Assembly: GCA_043745295.1 (NCBI GenBank)
Contig: JAYTTN010000667.1
Location: 1-15,263 of the forward strand
Reading direction: 5' to 3'
Source: JALHQU01 sp043745295
GTDB lineage: Bacteria > Planctomycetota > Planctomycetia > Gemmatales > Gemmataceae
DNA: 15,263 nt
Part shown: positions 1-7,044 of the stretch, one piece after another
Layout of the letters: each line of letters starts with the position of its first letter
How positions within the stretch are numbered: position 1 is the first letter of the stretch
Position numbers and translations under genes: made by a program
The notes under the pieces: model-generated
What the model saw: only the letters and a program-made list of their open reading frames with translations
The model's database searches: none
What the model was told of the DNA's origin: nothing

Positions 1-2
1 CC

Positions 3-50
3 AGGACGTTCGCCGCCGCCATGGCGGACAAGGCGAGGAAGCGGGGCTGA
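3..50 (+). CDS. C-terminal tail of an upstream gene (partial)
   Basis: An open frame enters from the left edge and ends at the TGA at 48-50, giving about 15 residues ending in a basic stretch (ADKARKRG). The gene lies mostly outside the window and cannot be identified. It is 82 bp upstream of the coupling-protein start and in the same orientation, so the two may have belonged to one mobile-element operon. The frame is too short to prove coding. Confidence 0.3.
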   Translation, partial: RTFAAAMADKARKRG

Positions 51-132
51 GTCGCGGTCGCCCACCTGGTAGGAGACCGCTCTCCAAGGAACACCAACAA
101 CGACACGCCAACCCTTGTCCACGAGGTGACCG

Positions 133-2074
133 ATGAAGTTCCTCCGCTACGCCCTGGTCGTGACCTACCTGCTCGTCGTGTACCTCGCGGTGATCGCCTG
201 CGTCTACCTGTCGTTCGTCGCCCTGCTCGGCTTAGCGGTCGTGATCGCCCTCGACCGGAAGCGAAGGCCGCCGCCGACGAGCGGGGAGTTCGGGACGGCG
301 CGATTCGCGGAGCCGTCGGAACTCCGTCACTTGAGCGGCTCGGGGCTGATCCTGGGCCACGTCCGCAACGACATCCGGCCGTGGCCAGCCGTCCGCGCGC
401 TCTTCGACTTCCAGTGCCGTCGGATCGGGTCGTGAGGGACTTCCTGACCTCCCGCCGGCGGCACCAGCCGTGGCAGTCGGTGCGCCTCCGCGACGCCGTC
501 CACACCGCCGTTTTCGCGCCGACCGGGGCGGGCAAGGGCCAGGGCTTCATCCTGCCGTTCCTCGAAAGCGACGGCGAGTCGGCGGCGGTGATCGATCCGA
601 AGGGGGAGAGCTTCACCCTCACGGCGGGGCGGCGGCGGGAGGCCGGGCACCGCGTCGTCCGCCTCGACCCGTTCGGCGGGTGCGGCCCCGGCGGCGACAC
701 CCTCAACCCGCTGGACCTCATCGACCGGGACTCGCCGACCGCCCTGGACCAGTGTCGCGGCCTGGCCGAGGCATTGGTGGTCCGAACCGGCCAAGAGAAT
801 GATCCTCATTGGAATGACGCCGCGGAGGCCTGGATCGCCGCCCTGATCGCCTTCGTCGTCGCCTACGCGCCGCAAGCCGACCGCTCGCTCCAGTCGGTCC
901 GCATGCTGCTGACGAACCCGGAGAAGATGCGGGCGGCCATCGGCATCCTGTGCGGGTCGGAGCTGCGGGAGGGGATGCTCGCCCGCCTCGGACACCAGCT
1001 CACCCACTACCGGGACAAGGAGTTGGCCTCGACCCTCACGTCCACCAACCGGCACTTGCGGTTCCTCGACACGATCCCGGTCGCGCGCTGCACCCGGACG
1101 AGCAGCTTCGACTCCGCCGACCTGGTCCGGTCGCGGATGACGGTGTACCTGACGCTGCCGCCGGAACATTTGCGGACCCAATCCCCGCTCCTGCGGCTCC
1201 GGTTGCACGCGCTGCTCCTGGCGTCCGTCCGGGGCGGGATTCGCGACGGGCGACGGGTTCATTACGTCCTCGGCGAAGCGGCGTCACTGGGCCACATGAG
1301 CTGCCTGGATGACGCCGTGGACAAGTACCGGGCCTACGGCGTCCGCTTGCAGTTCTACTACCAGAGCCTGGGCCAACTGCGGACGTGCTGGCCCGACGGC
1401 CGCGACCTGACCCTGCTGAGCAACACGACCCGGATCTTCACGGGCGCGAACGACAAGGAGACGGCCGAATTCGTGTCCGCCCGCCTCGGCGAGCGCACGC
1501 AAGTCGTGGCCGGCGGCGGCACCAGTCGCGGGAGTTCCTGGCAGACCGCGCCCCAAGGCGGGGAAACCCGGAGCGGCAACGCCGGATCGAACGACGGCTG
1601 GCAATTGAACGGGCGCAAGCTGTTGCTCCCGGACGAGGTCGTGCGGCTGCACCCGCGAGCCGCGATCTGCTTCCACGGCCACCTGCCCCCGATCGCGACG
1701 TGGACGCTGCGGGCCTACGAGCGGCCGAGTTACGACGAACCCCCGCGGATCGGGGTGCGACGGGCCGCGGGCCGGTGCGCGGGCCTCGTCCTGTCGGTGC
1801 TGGCCCTGGTCGGAATGTGTACGGTCGGGATGATCCGCGAGGCCGCCTCGAGCCGGGGCGTCCCGCGCTACGCCCCGCCCGCCCGTCCCCCCGTCGAGGC
1901 CCGCCGCGATGGTCGCGGCGGGGCCGCTCCGTCCCCCGTTCCCGCGAGGACGACCTCGACGCACTGCCGGTCACGTTCCGGGTAGTGAAGGAGGGACCGG
2001 CCGCCACGCCGGCCCCCGCGAAACCCGCCAAGCCCAAACTCAGCCTGCGGCACGTCCGCCTTCCGCCGCCTTAA
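133..2074 (+). pseudogene. VirD4/TraG-type conjugative coupling ATPase, frameshifted
   Basis: Type IV coupling proteins are inner-membrane ATPases that feed DNA-relaxase complexes to a conjugation channel. The start is ATG 133, with GAGGTG at 123-128 as ribosome site. The first about 95 codons encode a hydrophobic N-terminal membrane anchor (residues about 6-40) and a 'FGTARFAE' segment typical of this family, and stop at 433-435. The protein then continues in a different frame from about 411: Walker A PTGAGKG at 519-539, 'VIDPKGES', 'SLGHM', 'QFYYQSLGQL', 'IFTGANDKETAEF', and a late hydrophobic segment. Near 1935-1950 it shifts again to a third frame (EDDLDALPVTF...) ending with TAA at 2074. 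Both shifts fit loss of one base. The Walker B region reads VLGEAASLG at 1266-1292, where the family normally has LDE; the aspartate is glycine (GGC at 1272-1274). No relaxase or other conjugation gene is visible. Two sequencing errors remain an alternative to a real pseudogene. Confidence 0.8.
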
Positions 2075-2978
2075 GGGATTCCCCCGCCGCGAACGCCTGT
2101 AGCTTGTCCGCGAGGTAGTCCTTCGATTGGTCGAGGTGCGCGTAGACCTTCGCCGGCATGGCCCCGTTGGAGTGGCCGAGGAGCGCCGAGACGGTCAGGT
2201 GGTCCATGCCGCCTTCCAACATCCGCGTCGCCCAGGTGTGCCGGAAGTTCGTCATGCAGTAGCGGCATTTCAACTTTTTCTCCAGCCGCCCGAACCGGCA
2301 GCTCGTCGAGTGCATCGTCCACGCCTCGCCGTCCACGTTCCGGAACAGCGGTCCCGTCGGGTGCCGGGCCACCAGCCGCCGCACGATGGCGTCCGCCGCG
2401 TCCGTCAGGAAGACGATCCGCCACCGCTTCGTCTTCGCCTCGCCGGGTGGGATCTCGATCCGCTTGCGCTCGGGCCGGTCGTGCCGCTTCTCGATGATCC
2501 GCGACTCCTGCGCCCGCGCCGCCGTCTCCCACGAGAACACCAGCAGGTCTCGGAAGGGGTCCACCTCCTTGTAGTGGGCGGGGATCGCCCGGTACTCCTC
2601 GGGAGTGATGACCTTCTCGCGGCGCGCCGGGGTCGGCTTCTCGATGTGCCGCACGGGGGACAGTTGGATGTGCCCCTGCTTCTCGGCCCGGCGGAAGCAC
2701 CGCTGGACGGCGCGGATCGCCCCGTGCCGGTGGCTCGGCCCCCACCCCTTGCGAGTCGGTGCGGCTAACCATCGCTCGACGTGCAGTGGGCGCAAGCGGG
2801 ACACCGGGAACGCAGCCGGATCGGGCAGCGACTCGATGAAGCTCTGGAGGTGCCCCTCGTACCAGCCGAGGGTTCGCCCCGCCCGCCGCCGCTCCGTCCA
2901 CGTCAGGAACTCGTCGATCACCGCCGCCACCAGCGGGTCTTCCTCTTCGGCACACGCCAGCGGCGGCGGGGCCGCCAT
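2040..2978 (-). CDS. Tyrosine recombinase / phage-type integrase
   Basis: This is a 312-residue protein of the tyrosine-recombinase family, which cuts and rejoins DNA through a covalent 3'-phosphotyrosine. An N-terminal SAM-like core-binding region covers about residues 14-105 and the catalytic domain about 123-295. Visible catalytic positions are R155 (TAARAQE), lysines at 182/184, R246 in NFRHTWATR, H269 in LLGHS, and the likely nucleophile Y279 (KVYAHL). The usual first His of the HxxR box is Thr243. The ATG at 2978 is the only canonical start, but the frame stays open upstream to a TAG at 3156-3158. That extra stretch encodes a plausible arm-binding N-terminus (FFRGDRGLRYVRINGKQHNLG), so the native start appears lost. 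The 3' end overlaps the convergent coupling-protein remnant by 35 bp. A tRNA half about 230 bp upstream suggests the element's attachment site. Confidence 0.85.
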   Translation of the reverse strand: MAAPPPLACAEEEDPLVAAVIDEFLTWTERRRAGRTLGWYEGHLQSFIESLPDPAAFPVSRLRPLHVERWLAAPTRKGWGPSHRHGAIRAVQRCFRRAEKQGHIQLSPVRHIEKPTPARREKVITPEEYRAIPAHYKEVDPFRDLLVFSWETAARAQESRIIEKRHDRPERKRIEIPPGEAKTKRWRIVFLTDAADAIVRRLVARHPTGPLFRNVDGEAWTMHSTSCRFGRLEKKLKCRYCMTNFRHTWATRMLEGGMDHLTVSALLGHSNGAMPAKVYAHLDQSKDYLADKLQAFAAGESLKAAEGGRAAG

Positions 2979-3125
2979 GAGGGCGTGCCAGCGGCGGCGG
3001 GCTTCGCTCTCGTCCCGCCCGAGGTTGTGCTGCTTGCCGTTGATCCGGACGTACCGCAGTCCGCGGTCGCCGCGGAAGAACGGTTCCGGCCCCTGACGCT
3101 TGCTCGTCGCTTGCCCCCGGCGTGT

Positions 3126-3147
3126 GAACTCTGACCGGTCAGAGTTC
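3126..3147. repeat. Perfect 22-bp palindrome with an extra half-site
   Basis: Two 11-bp arms (GAACTCTGACC and its exact complement) meet with no spacer at 3126-3147. A further GAACTCT follows at 3151-3157, so AGAGTTC and GAACTCT form a second inverted pair around GGG. The array lies just upstream of the integrase frame. It could be an operator or a set of integrase/excisionase arm sites. The arms abut without a loop and no T-run follows, so a terminator is unlikely. Confidence 0.7.
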
Positions 3148-3205
3148 GGGGAACTCTACGCGGCGAAAACGCCTACGATTTAAAGTAGTTTTTACGAAGG
3201 GTGTT

Positions 3206-3247
3206 CGCTTGGAAGGCGGCTGCTCTGTCCAGTTGTGCTACAGGCGC
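3206..3247 (-). tRNA. 5' half of a tRNA gene (attachment-site scar)
   Basis: Read on the minus strand from 3247, the sequence has a 7-nt acceptor 5' strand (GCGCCTG), the TA linker, a D-arm (GCACA..ACTGG..GAGC), and an anticodon stem GCCGC with loop CTTCCAA (nominal anticodon UCC). Three bases of the returning stem (GCG) follow before similarity stops at about 3206. No T-arm or acceptor 3' strand follows, and the D-stem carries an A where pairing expects T, so this copy is not functional. A tRNA half ending in the anticodon stem next to an integrase gene is the classic mark of tyrosine-recombinase integration into a tRNA. The isoacceptor assignment is uncertain because the gene is degraded. 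Confidence 0.65.
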
Positions 3248-3258
3248 GTGCCGTCAGC

Positions 3259-3855
3259 TTACCGGCCGAACCCCGCGTCGGGAACGGCGACCGATGTTCG
3301 GACACCGGCGGCGGGCGGCGGGTTCGGGCCGAGGCGGTCGTCCAGCCAGCGGCGGAAGTTCAGGCTCACCACGTCGAACGTGGCCCCCGCCACGGCCGTC
3401 GGGAAGTACGGGTCCACCCAGCCGTTGGCGGCGGCAATCGGCCACGGCATCGGCGGGATGTCCACCGACTTCAGCAGCACCAGCTTCCGCGCGGCGGTGC
3501 GGGACGCCACCACCGCCGCGAGGCTGTCGCTGGTCACGTCCCAGGTGTGCGGCGTCCGGTCGTTGCGGCGGATGAAGTCGAAGCAGTCCACCACGCGGAT
3601 CGGGTGGCGACTCTGCGGTCGGCCGATGAGCACCTCCAGGAACTGCGCGGCGACGGACAGCGAGCGGATGGCCAGCCAGTGCGCCGCGTCTTCGCCGAGG
3701 GCGTGAGCGCGGTCGAGGTCGCGGACCACGTCGGCGAACGGCCCGCCCCCCGGCACCAGCATGACCGGCGCGGATTGCTCGGCCAGCCACTCGCGGAGGC
3801 CCGCCCCCAGGCGCGGGTCGTCGTACAAACTGCCGCCCACTTTGACGACGATCAC
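3259..3855 (-). CDS. mfnE: Amino-acid-kinase-fold protein, MfnE-like
   Basis: This is a 198-residue protein of the amino acid kinase superfamily. The start is GTG at 3855, which overlaps the TGA of the upstream gene (GTGA), implying translational coupling. That start puts the diagnostic nucleotide-binding KVGGSL at residues 5-10; VPGGGPFAD follows at 34-42 and TSDSLAAVVA further on. Its length and its coupling to an MfnF-like gene match the small kinase that phosphorylates 5-(aminomethyl)-3-furanmethanol phosphate in methanofuran synthesis. Planctomycetes and methylotrophs with tetrahydromethanopterin-linked C1 transfer carry such kinases. The fold is clear; the exact substrate is inferred from the neighbour and is not visible in the sequence. 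The stop is TAA at 3259-3261, just outside the tRNA scar. Confidence 0.72.
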   Translation of the reverse strand: MIVVKVGGSLYDDPRLGAGLREWLAEQSAPVMLVPGGGPFADVVRDLDRAHALGEDAAHWLAIRSLSVAAQFLEVLIGRPQSRHPIRVVDCFDFIRRNDRTPHTWDVTSDSLAAVVASRTAARKLVLLKSVDIPPMPWPIAAANGWVDPYFPTAVAGATFDVVSLNFRRWLDDRLGPNPPPAAGVRTSVAVPDAGFGR

Positions 3856-4868
3856 AGCGGCCTCTCTTCGGCGAGCTTCGCCACCGCGTAGGCCGGGGCA
3901 CACGCCGCCACACTCCCGCCGAGCCGGTCGGTCAGGGAGATGAAGTCGGTGAAGTTCTGGCCGAACGGCTCCAACACCTGGCGCGCGAGGAACTCGCCGG
4001 AGCCGCTGACGACGGCCAGCCGCCGCGTGCCGACGGACTCGCCGAGCAGCCCGTTCACCCGGCGGACCATCAGTTCCACCGGCGGGCGGAGCAGGTCGAG
4101 TTGCCGCACGCGGACGACATTCGCCAGCCGTTCGGTCTCGGCGGGCGGCGTCATCTCCGGGTCGCCGCAGAGCATCCGACTGATGCGGGCGTGAGCGTGC
4201 CGTCGGGTCGCCGGGCGGTTGTCGGCGGTGTCGGTGTCCGCTACATTCTCGGCGGTGTGACCGGAAAGCAAGTAGGCGTCCTGCGTGGTGGCGAAGAACT
4301 CGGCCGCGTGAACCCCGGCCGGCAGCAGCGCGCACAGCGGCGTCCGCTTCACCCCGGTGTAGATCAACTCGCCTTCACTTAGCCGCTCCGGGTCGGTCTT
4401 GCCCCGCGCCCACGGTTGGCCGTCGAGGATGGGAATGATGTCGGTGGTGGTGCTGCCGATGTCGAGGAGGAGCGTCGTGCCGCGCGGGTTGTACCCGCCG
4501 ACGAAGGTGGCCAGCGCGTGCCAGTTGGCCGACGCCACGCCCAGCCACTCGGCGCGTGCCTCCTCGGAGTTCCGGAACCGGCCGGCCGTGCTCCAGAACC
4601 GCACCGGCCAGCTCCGCGATACGTTCAACACCGCCGACACGATGGCGCTCACGCCGGCTCGTTTCGTCTCGAAGCAGTCGCACAGTTCGCCCGTCATGGT
4701 GACGGCGAACTCCTCGGCGTCCGGGAATTGCGCCGCCAACTCGCCGAGCGCGGCGGGCAACTTCTCCGGGTGCTTCCACAGGGCGAACGGCACCGACACG
4801 GCCCGCCCGTCCGGGGTCGCCGCCTTCAGGTTCGCCCCGCCGATGTCCAGGCCGAGGACGGTACTCAT
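3852..4868 (-). CDS. mfnF: H4MPT-linked C1 transfer pathway protein, MfnF-like
   Basis: This is a 338-residue ASKHA-fold protein (hydantoinase/acetate-kinase/Hsp70 type). It has two phosphate-binding signatures, DIGGANLK at residues 8-15 and DIGSTTTD at 136-143, and a C-terminal VVSGSGEF segment. This is the pattern of the family called 'H4MPT-linked C1 transfer pathway protein' (TIGR03123 type), whose archaeal member MfnF couples the aminomethylfuran and tyramine-glutamate parts of methanofuran. The start is ATG 4868; the frame is open further upstream, but this ATG overlaps the preceding TGA (ATGA) and starts right at the first beta strand. The 3' end overlaps mfnE by 4 bp. The pair would serve tetrahydromethanopterin/methanofuran-dependent formaldehyde oxidation in the cytoplasm. 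The family is clear; biochemical activity in this organism is inferred. Confidence 0.8.
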   Translation of the reverse strand: MSTVLGLDIGGANLKAATPDGRAVSVPFALWKHPEKLPAALGELAAQFPDAEEFAVTMTGELCDCFETKRAGVSAIVSAVLNVSRSWPVRFWSTAGRFRNSEEARAEWLGVASANWHALATFVGGYNPRGTTLLLDIGSTTTDIIPILDGQPWARGKTDPERLSEGELIYTGVKRTPLCALLPAGVHAAEFFATTQDAYLLSGHTAENVADTDTADNRPATRRHAHARISRMLCGDPEMTPPAETERLANVVRVRQLDLLRPPVELMVRRVNGLLGESVGTRRLAVVSGSGEFLARQVLEPFGQNFTDFISLTDRLGGSVAACAPAYAVAKLAEERPL

Positions 4869-5347
4869 GATGGGATGGTCGCCTCCCCGTCGCGCGTCCG
4901 CTTGCCCGTGCGAGTCCGCCGGGTCGGCCCGACGACGGCCCGCCGCATCGCGGGGAACCAGTCCTCGGTGATCCAGGCCGTGTCGTCGAACGGCATCACG
5001 CGGCGGGTCTTCCAGCCGGCGGTGCTGAGAGTGTCCGTCATGGCATCCGCTGCCGGCCCGTTGCTGGTGTGGATGACGACGGGGCACACCGGCTCGTGCG
5101 CGGCCAGGAAGTCGGCCACTTGGCGGCCCTCGCCCACGTCGATCAACCGGCCGTCGGCCCCCGGCTTCGGGTCGAGGTCGTTGTCGAGCGAGATCACGAT
5201 CGTCTCGGCGAGGTGGGCTGGCAGGAAGGCGATCATCGCCGCCGGTTCGTCGAAGAAGTGGGCGTCGAAGGTGTAGAACCGGTCGGCGAGGCAGCTCCGC
5301 ATGGCCGCGAGCCGCGCGGCGTTGCCTTCCAGGATCACGATTTTCAT
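4865..5347 (-). CDS. Receiver-like protein, cyclic-phosphate processing (cREC) type
   Basis: This 160-residue protein resembles a degenerate response-regulator receiver. It has a beta strand with an EGN acidic turn (residues 1-9), a hydrophobic strand ending in LDNDLD (54-59), a conserved D-V-G-E-G-R-QVADFL helix start (70-81), and VVIHTSN (90-96). These match the stand-alone 'cREC/REC' family associated with cyclic-phosphate or nucleotide-conflict contexts. The C-terminal 20 residues are basic and probably disordered. Its TGA overlaps the mfnF ATG, so it is the first gene of a three-gene coupled operon. Its role there is unknown: it could regulate the pathway or simply share transcription. 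The upstream sequence has no strong Shine-Dalgarno. Confidence 0.65.
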   Translation of the reverse strand: MKIVILEGNAARLAAMRSCLADRFYTFDAHFFDEPAAMIAFLPAHLAETIVISLDNDLDPKPGADGRLIDVGEGRQVADFLAAHEPVCPVVIHTSNGPAADAMTDTLSTAGWKTRRVMPFDDTAWITEDWFPAMRRAVVGPTRRTRTGKRTRDGEATIPS

Positions 5348-5371
5348 CGCCGTCGTCGCACCTCCGGTCGT

Positions 5372-5480
5372 GTAGGTCGTGGTCGAGTCGGCCGTAGGCC
5401 GGGGAGGCCCGACATCATCCTCGTACAGGTGGTCGGCTGTCGGGCCTCATTCCCCTACGGGGAACTCGACCGCGACCTAC
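5372..5480. repeat. Long imperfect inverted repeat between divergent genes
   Basis: A left arm at 5372-5416 and a right arm at 5436-5480 are imperfect reverse complements over about 45 bp. The outer 'GTAGGTCG.GGTCGAGT' and inner 'AGGCCCGACA' blocks pair well, with a 19-nt loop. It lies between the divergently transcribed cREC gene (start 5347) and the ABC ATPase (start 5573), so it cannot act as a normal terminator for either. It looks like a REP- or MITE-type dispersed repeat, though copy number cannot be judged from one window. Confidence 0.6.
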
Positions 5481-5572
5481 AACCTCGCCCACCGCTGCCA
5501 TTGACGACGGTCGCCGTGTCCGGTGCCTCACCTATCCTGACTGGAAACCCACACCGTCCAAGGCGTTCGCCC

Positions 5573-6457
5573 ATGCCCGCCCCGCTGTTGTACGCCGACC
5601 GGCTGACGAAGGAATACGGCGGCGTCCGCGCGCTCGACTCGCTCGACCTGAGCATCGCGGCGGGCGAGGTCGTCGGGCTGCTGGGGCCGAACGGGTCGGG
5701 CAAGACCACCGCGCTGCGGCTGTTCCTCGGCTTCCTCCGCGCCACCGCCGGCCGCGCGAGCATTGCAGGCCTGGACTGCTGGAGCGATTCCGTGGAGGTC
5801 CGCAAGCGGGTGACGTACCTGCCCGGCGAACTGCGGCTGTACGACAGCATGACCGGCCGGCAGATCGTCCACTTCCTCGGCAAACTGCGGGGCGACACGC
5901 CCGGCCAGGAGGTCGATGACTTGGCCCGCCGACTGGACGTGGACCCGGACAAGAAGCTGACGCACATGTCGTCCGGCATGAAGCGGAAGATCGCGCTGCT
6001 GGCGGTGCTGGTGCCGAAGGTGCCGCTCATCATCCTGGACGAGCCGACGAACACGCTCGACCCGACCATGCGGGACGAGTTCCTGGAGCAGATCAAGCTG
6101 GCGAAAGCGGCGGGGAAGGCGATCCTGTTCTCGTCGCACGTCCTGCAAGAGGTGGAGGCGGTGTGCGACCGCGTGGCCATCCTGCGGAAGGGAAAACTCG
6201 TTCACCTGCAAGACATGAGCGAACTGCGACAGTCCTATGTGGTGCGATTCGAGGTCGGGGACAACCCACCGAGCTGGGATCCGTACTTGGAGCGGCTGCC
6301 TGCCGAGTGCGTGTCGAACGGCCAACTGGAATACGAGTTCCACGAGACCGCGTGGGCCAAAGTGCGCCACTGGCTCGGAACGTATTGCGCGTCCCCCCCG
6401 CGCATCGAACCGCTGGGCCTGGGGAAGATCTACCGCTCGTTCCACGCCGCCGGCTGA
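5573..6457 (+). CDS. ABC transporter ATP-binding protein (ABC-2 export type)
   Basis: This 294-residue nucleotide-binding subunit would power an ABC exporter at the inner membrane. Walker A GPNGSGKT lies at 38-45 and a Q-loop region equivalent YLPGELRLYD at 82-91. The signature is the divergent MSSGMKRK at 132-139 in place of LSGGQ. Walker B LIILDEPTNTLDP lies at 152-164 and the switch histidine at H189 (SSHV). After about residue 215 comes the C-terminal extension found in CcmA/NatA-like ABC-2 ATPases. The start is ATG 5573, since the hydrophilic frame further upstream runs through the repeat. ABC-2 ATPases are normally followed by a permease gene. Here the plus strand downstream is AT-rich noncoding DNA and then convergent genes, so the ATPase is an orphan, works with a distant permease, or lost its partner. 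Confidence 0.88.
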   Translation: MPAPLLYADRLTKEYGGVRALDSLDLSIAAGEVVGLLGPNGSGKTTALRLFLGFLRATAGRASIAGLDCWSDSVEVRKRVTYLPGELRLYDSMTGRQIVHFLGKLRGDTPGQEVDDLARRLDVDPDKKLTHMSSGMKRKIALLAVLVPKVPLIILDEPTNTLDPTMRDEFLEQIKLAKAAGKAILFSSHVLQEVEAVCDRVAILRKGKLVHLQDMSELRQSYVVRFEVGDNPPSWDPYLERLPAECVSNGQLEYEFHETAWAKVRHWLGTYCASPPRIEPLGLGKIYRSFHAAG

Positions 6458-6639
6458 CGGCCACCCGGACGGAACCGAATTGACTCTGTAAGTGACTATG
6501 CGTTCCGTTTTTGGTTTTGTCAAATGAAATGGACGGAATTGCACAAAATACTTTTGACCACCCTTGAGTCGTCCGATTTTGTCCGACGTGGCGCACTCCT
6601 GGCACGCGGAATGCGTCAGATGGACGACGCCCGCGCGAC
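6458..6639. other. AT-rich gap between convergent genes
   Basis: This 182-bp spacer is clearly richer in A+T than its surroundings, especially 6495-6585. No open frame, tRNA or convincing terminator hairpin is visible. On the minus strand there is a TTGACA (6514-6519) followed 17 bp later by CATAGT, a possible sigma-70 promoter, but it would read into the ABC gene's antisense strand. It may be the scar of a lost permease or an insertion. Confidence 0.35.
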
Positions 6640-6996
6640 TCACGCCTCATTCTTGCGGGGCGGCTTTTTTTCAGCCTTCTTCGGAATTGCGGCAATCGCC
6701 CGGTCCAGCCAGTCCTGCAACGCCTCGTCGGTGGCGATCCCGGCTGGATCGACGGTGATCCAGCCGGTCATCGATTTCCCTTTCCCCATCGGGTCGAACT
6801 CGGCGGTGTGCGGTTCGCGCAGGGCGTCGTCTGCCCCGTCGCGCAACTTGGCGATCAGCGACGTGCGAATGACGCCGGCGAACATGACGCCCGTGCGGAA
6901 CACCCCGTACCCGCCGAACAGCGGCTTGCCGGTGATGTCGGTCACGTCGGCCAGCGCCGCGAGGATGCGGTCGCGGAGCGCGGTGTCGAAGGCCAC
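6640..6996 (-). CDS. TfoX N-terminal domain protein
   Basis: This 118-residue protein matches the TfoX/Sxy N-terminal domain in length and pattern: 'AFDTALRDRILAAL' at the start, KPLFGGYGVFRTG (24-36) with the family's M/LFGG core, 'LIAKLRD', then the REPHTAEFDPMGKGK..GWITV segment. Such stand-alone domains are widespread; only some relatives (Sxy) act in competence regulation, so no specific role is claimed. The start is GTG 6996 because a strong GGAGGGG precedes it by a few bases. A longer TTG-started frame to 7032 is possible but lacks such a site. The C-terminus is lysine-rich (KKAEKKPPRK). It is 48 bp downstream of the hydrolase and probably cotranscribed with it. Confidence 0.75.
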   Translation of the reverse strand: MAFDTALRDRILAALADVTDITGKPLFGGYGVFRTGVMFAGVIRTSLIAKLRDGADDALREPHTAEFDPMGKGKSMTGWITVDPAGIATDEALQDWLDRAIAAIPKKAEKKPPRKNEA

Positions 6997-7044
6997 GATC
7001 CCCTCCCGCCAAGTCGCTATCGGGTCCAGCAAAAAGGGCGGCCG

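Noticed and set aside
126..410. Upstream part of the long frame starting at GTG 126
   Set aside because: It is Arg/Pro-rich shadow; the membrane-anchor sequence in the frame from ATG 133 is the genuine N-terminus.
405..435. Programmed ribosomal frameshift in the coupling ATPase
   Set aside because: No slippery heptamer is seen, and a second shift plus the Walker B change fit decay better.
327..1262. 311-codon minus-strand open frame
   Set aside because: It is antisense to the coupling ATPase, whose Walker A and other motifs lie in the plus-strand frame.
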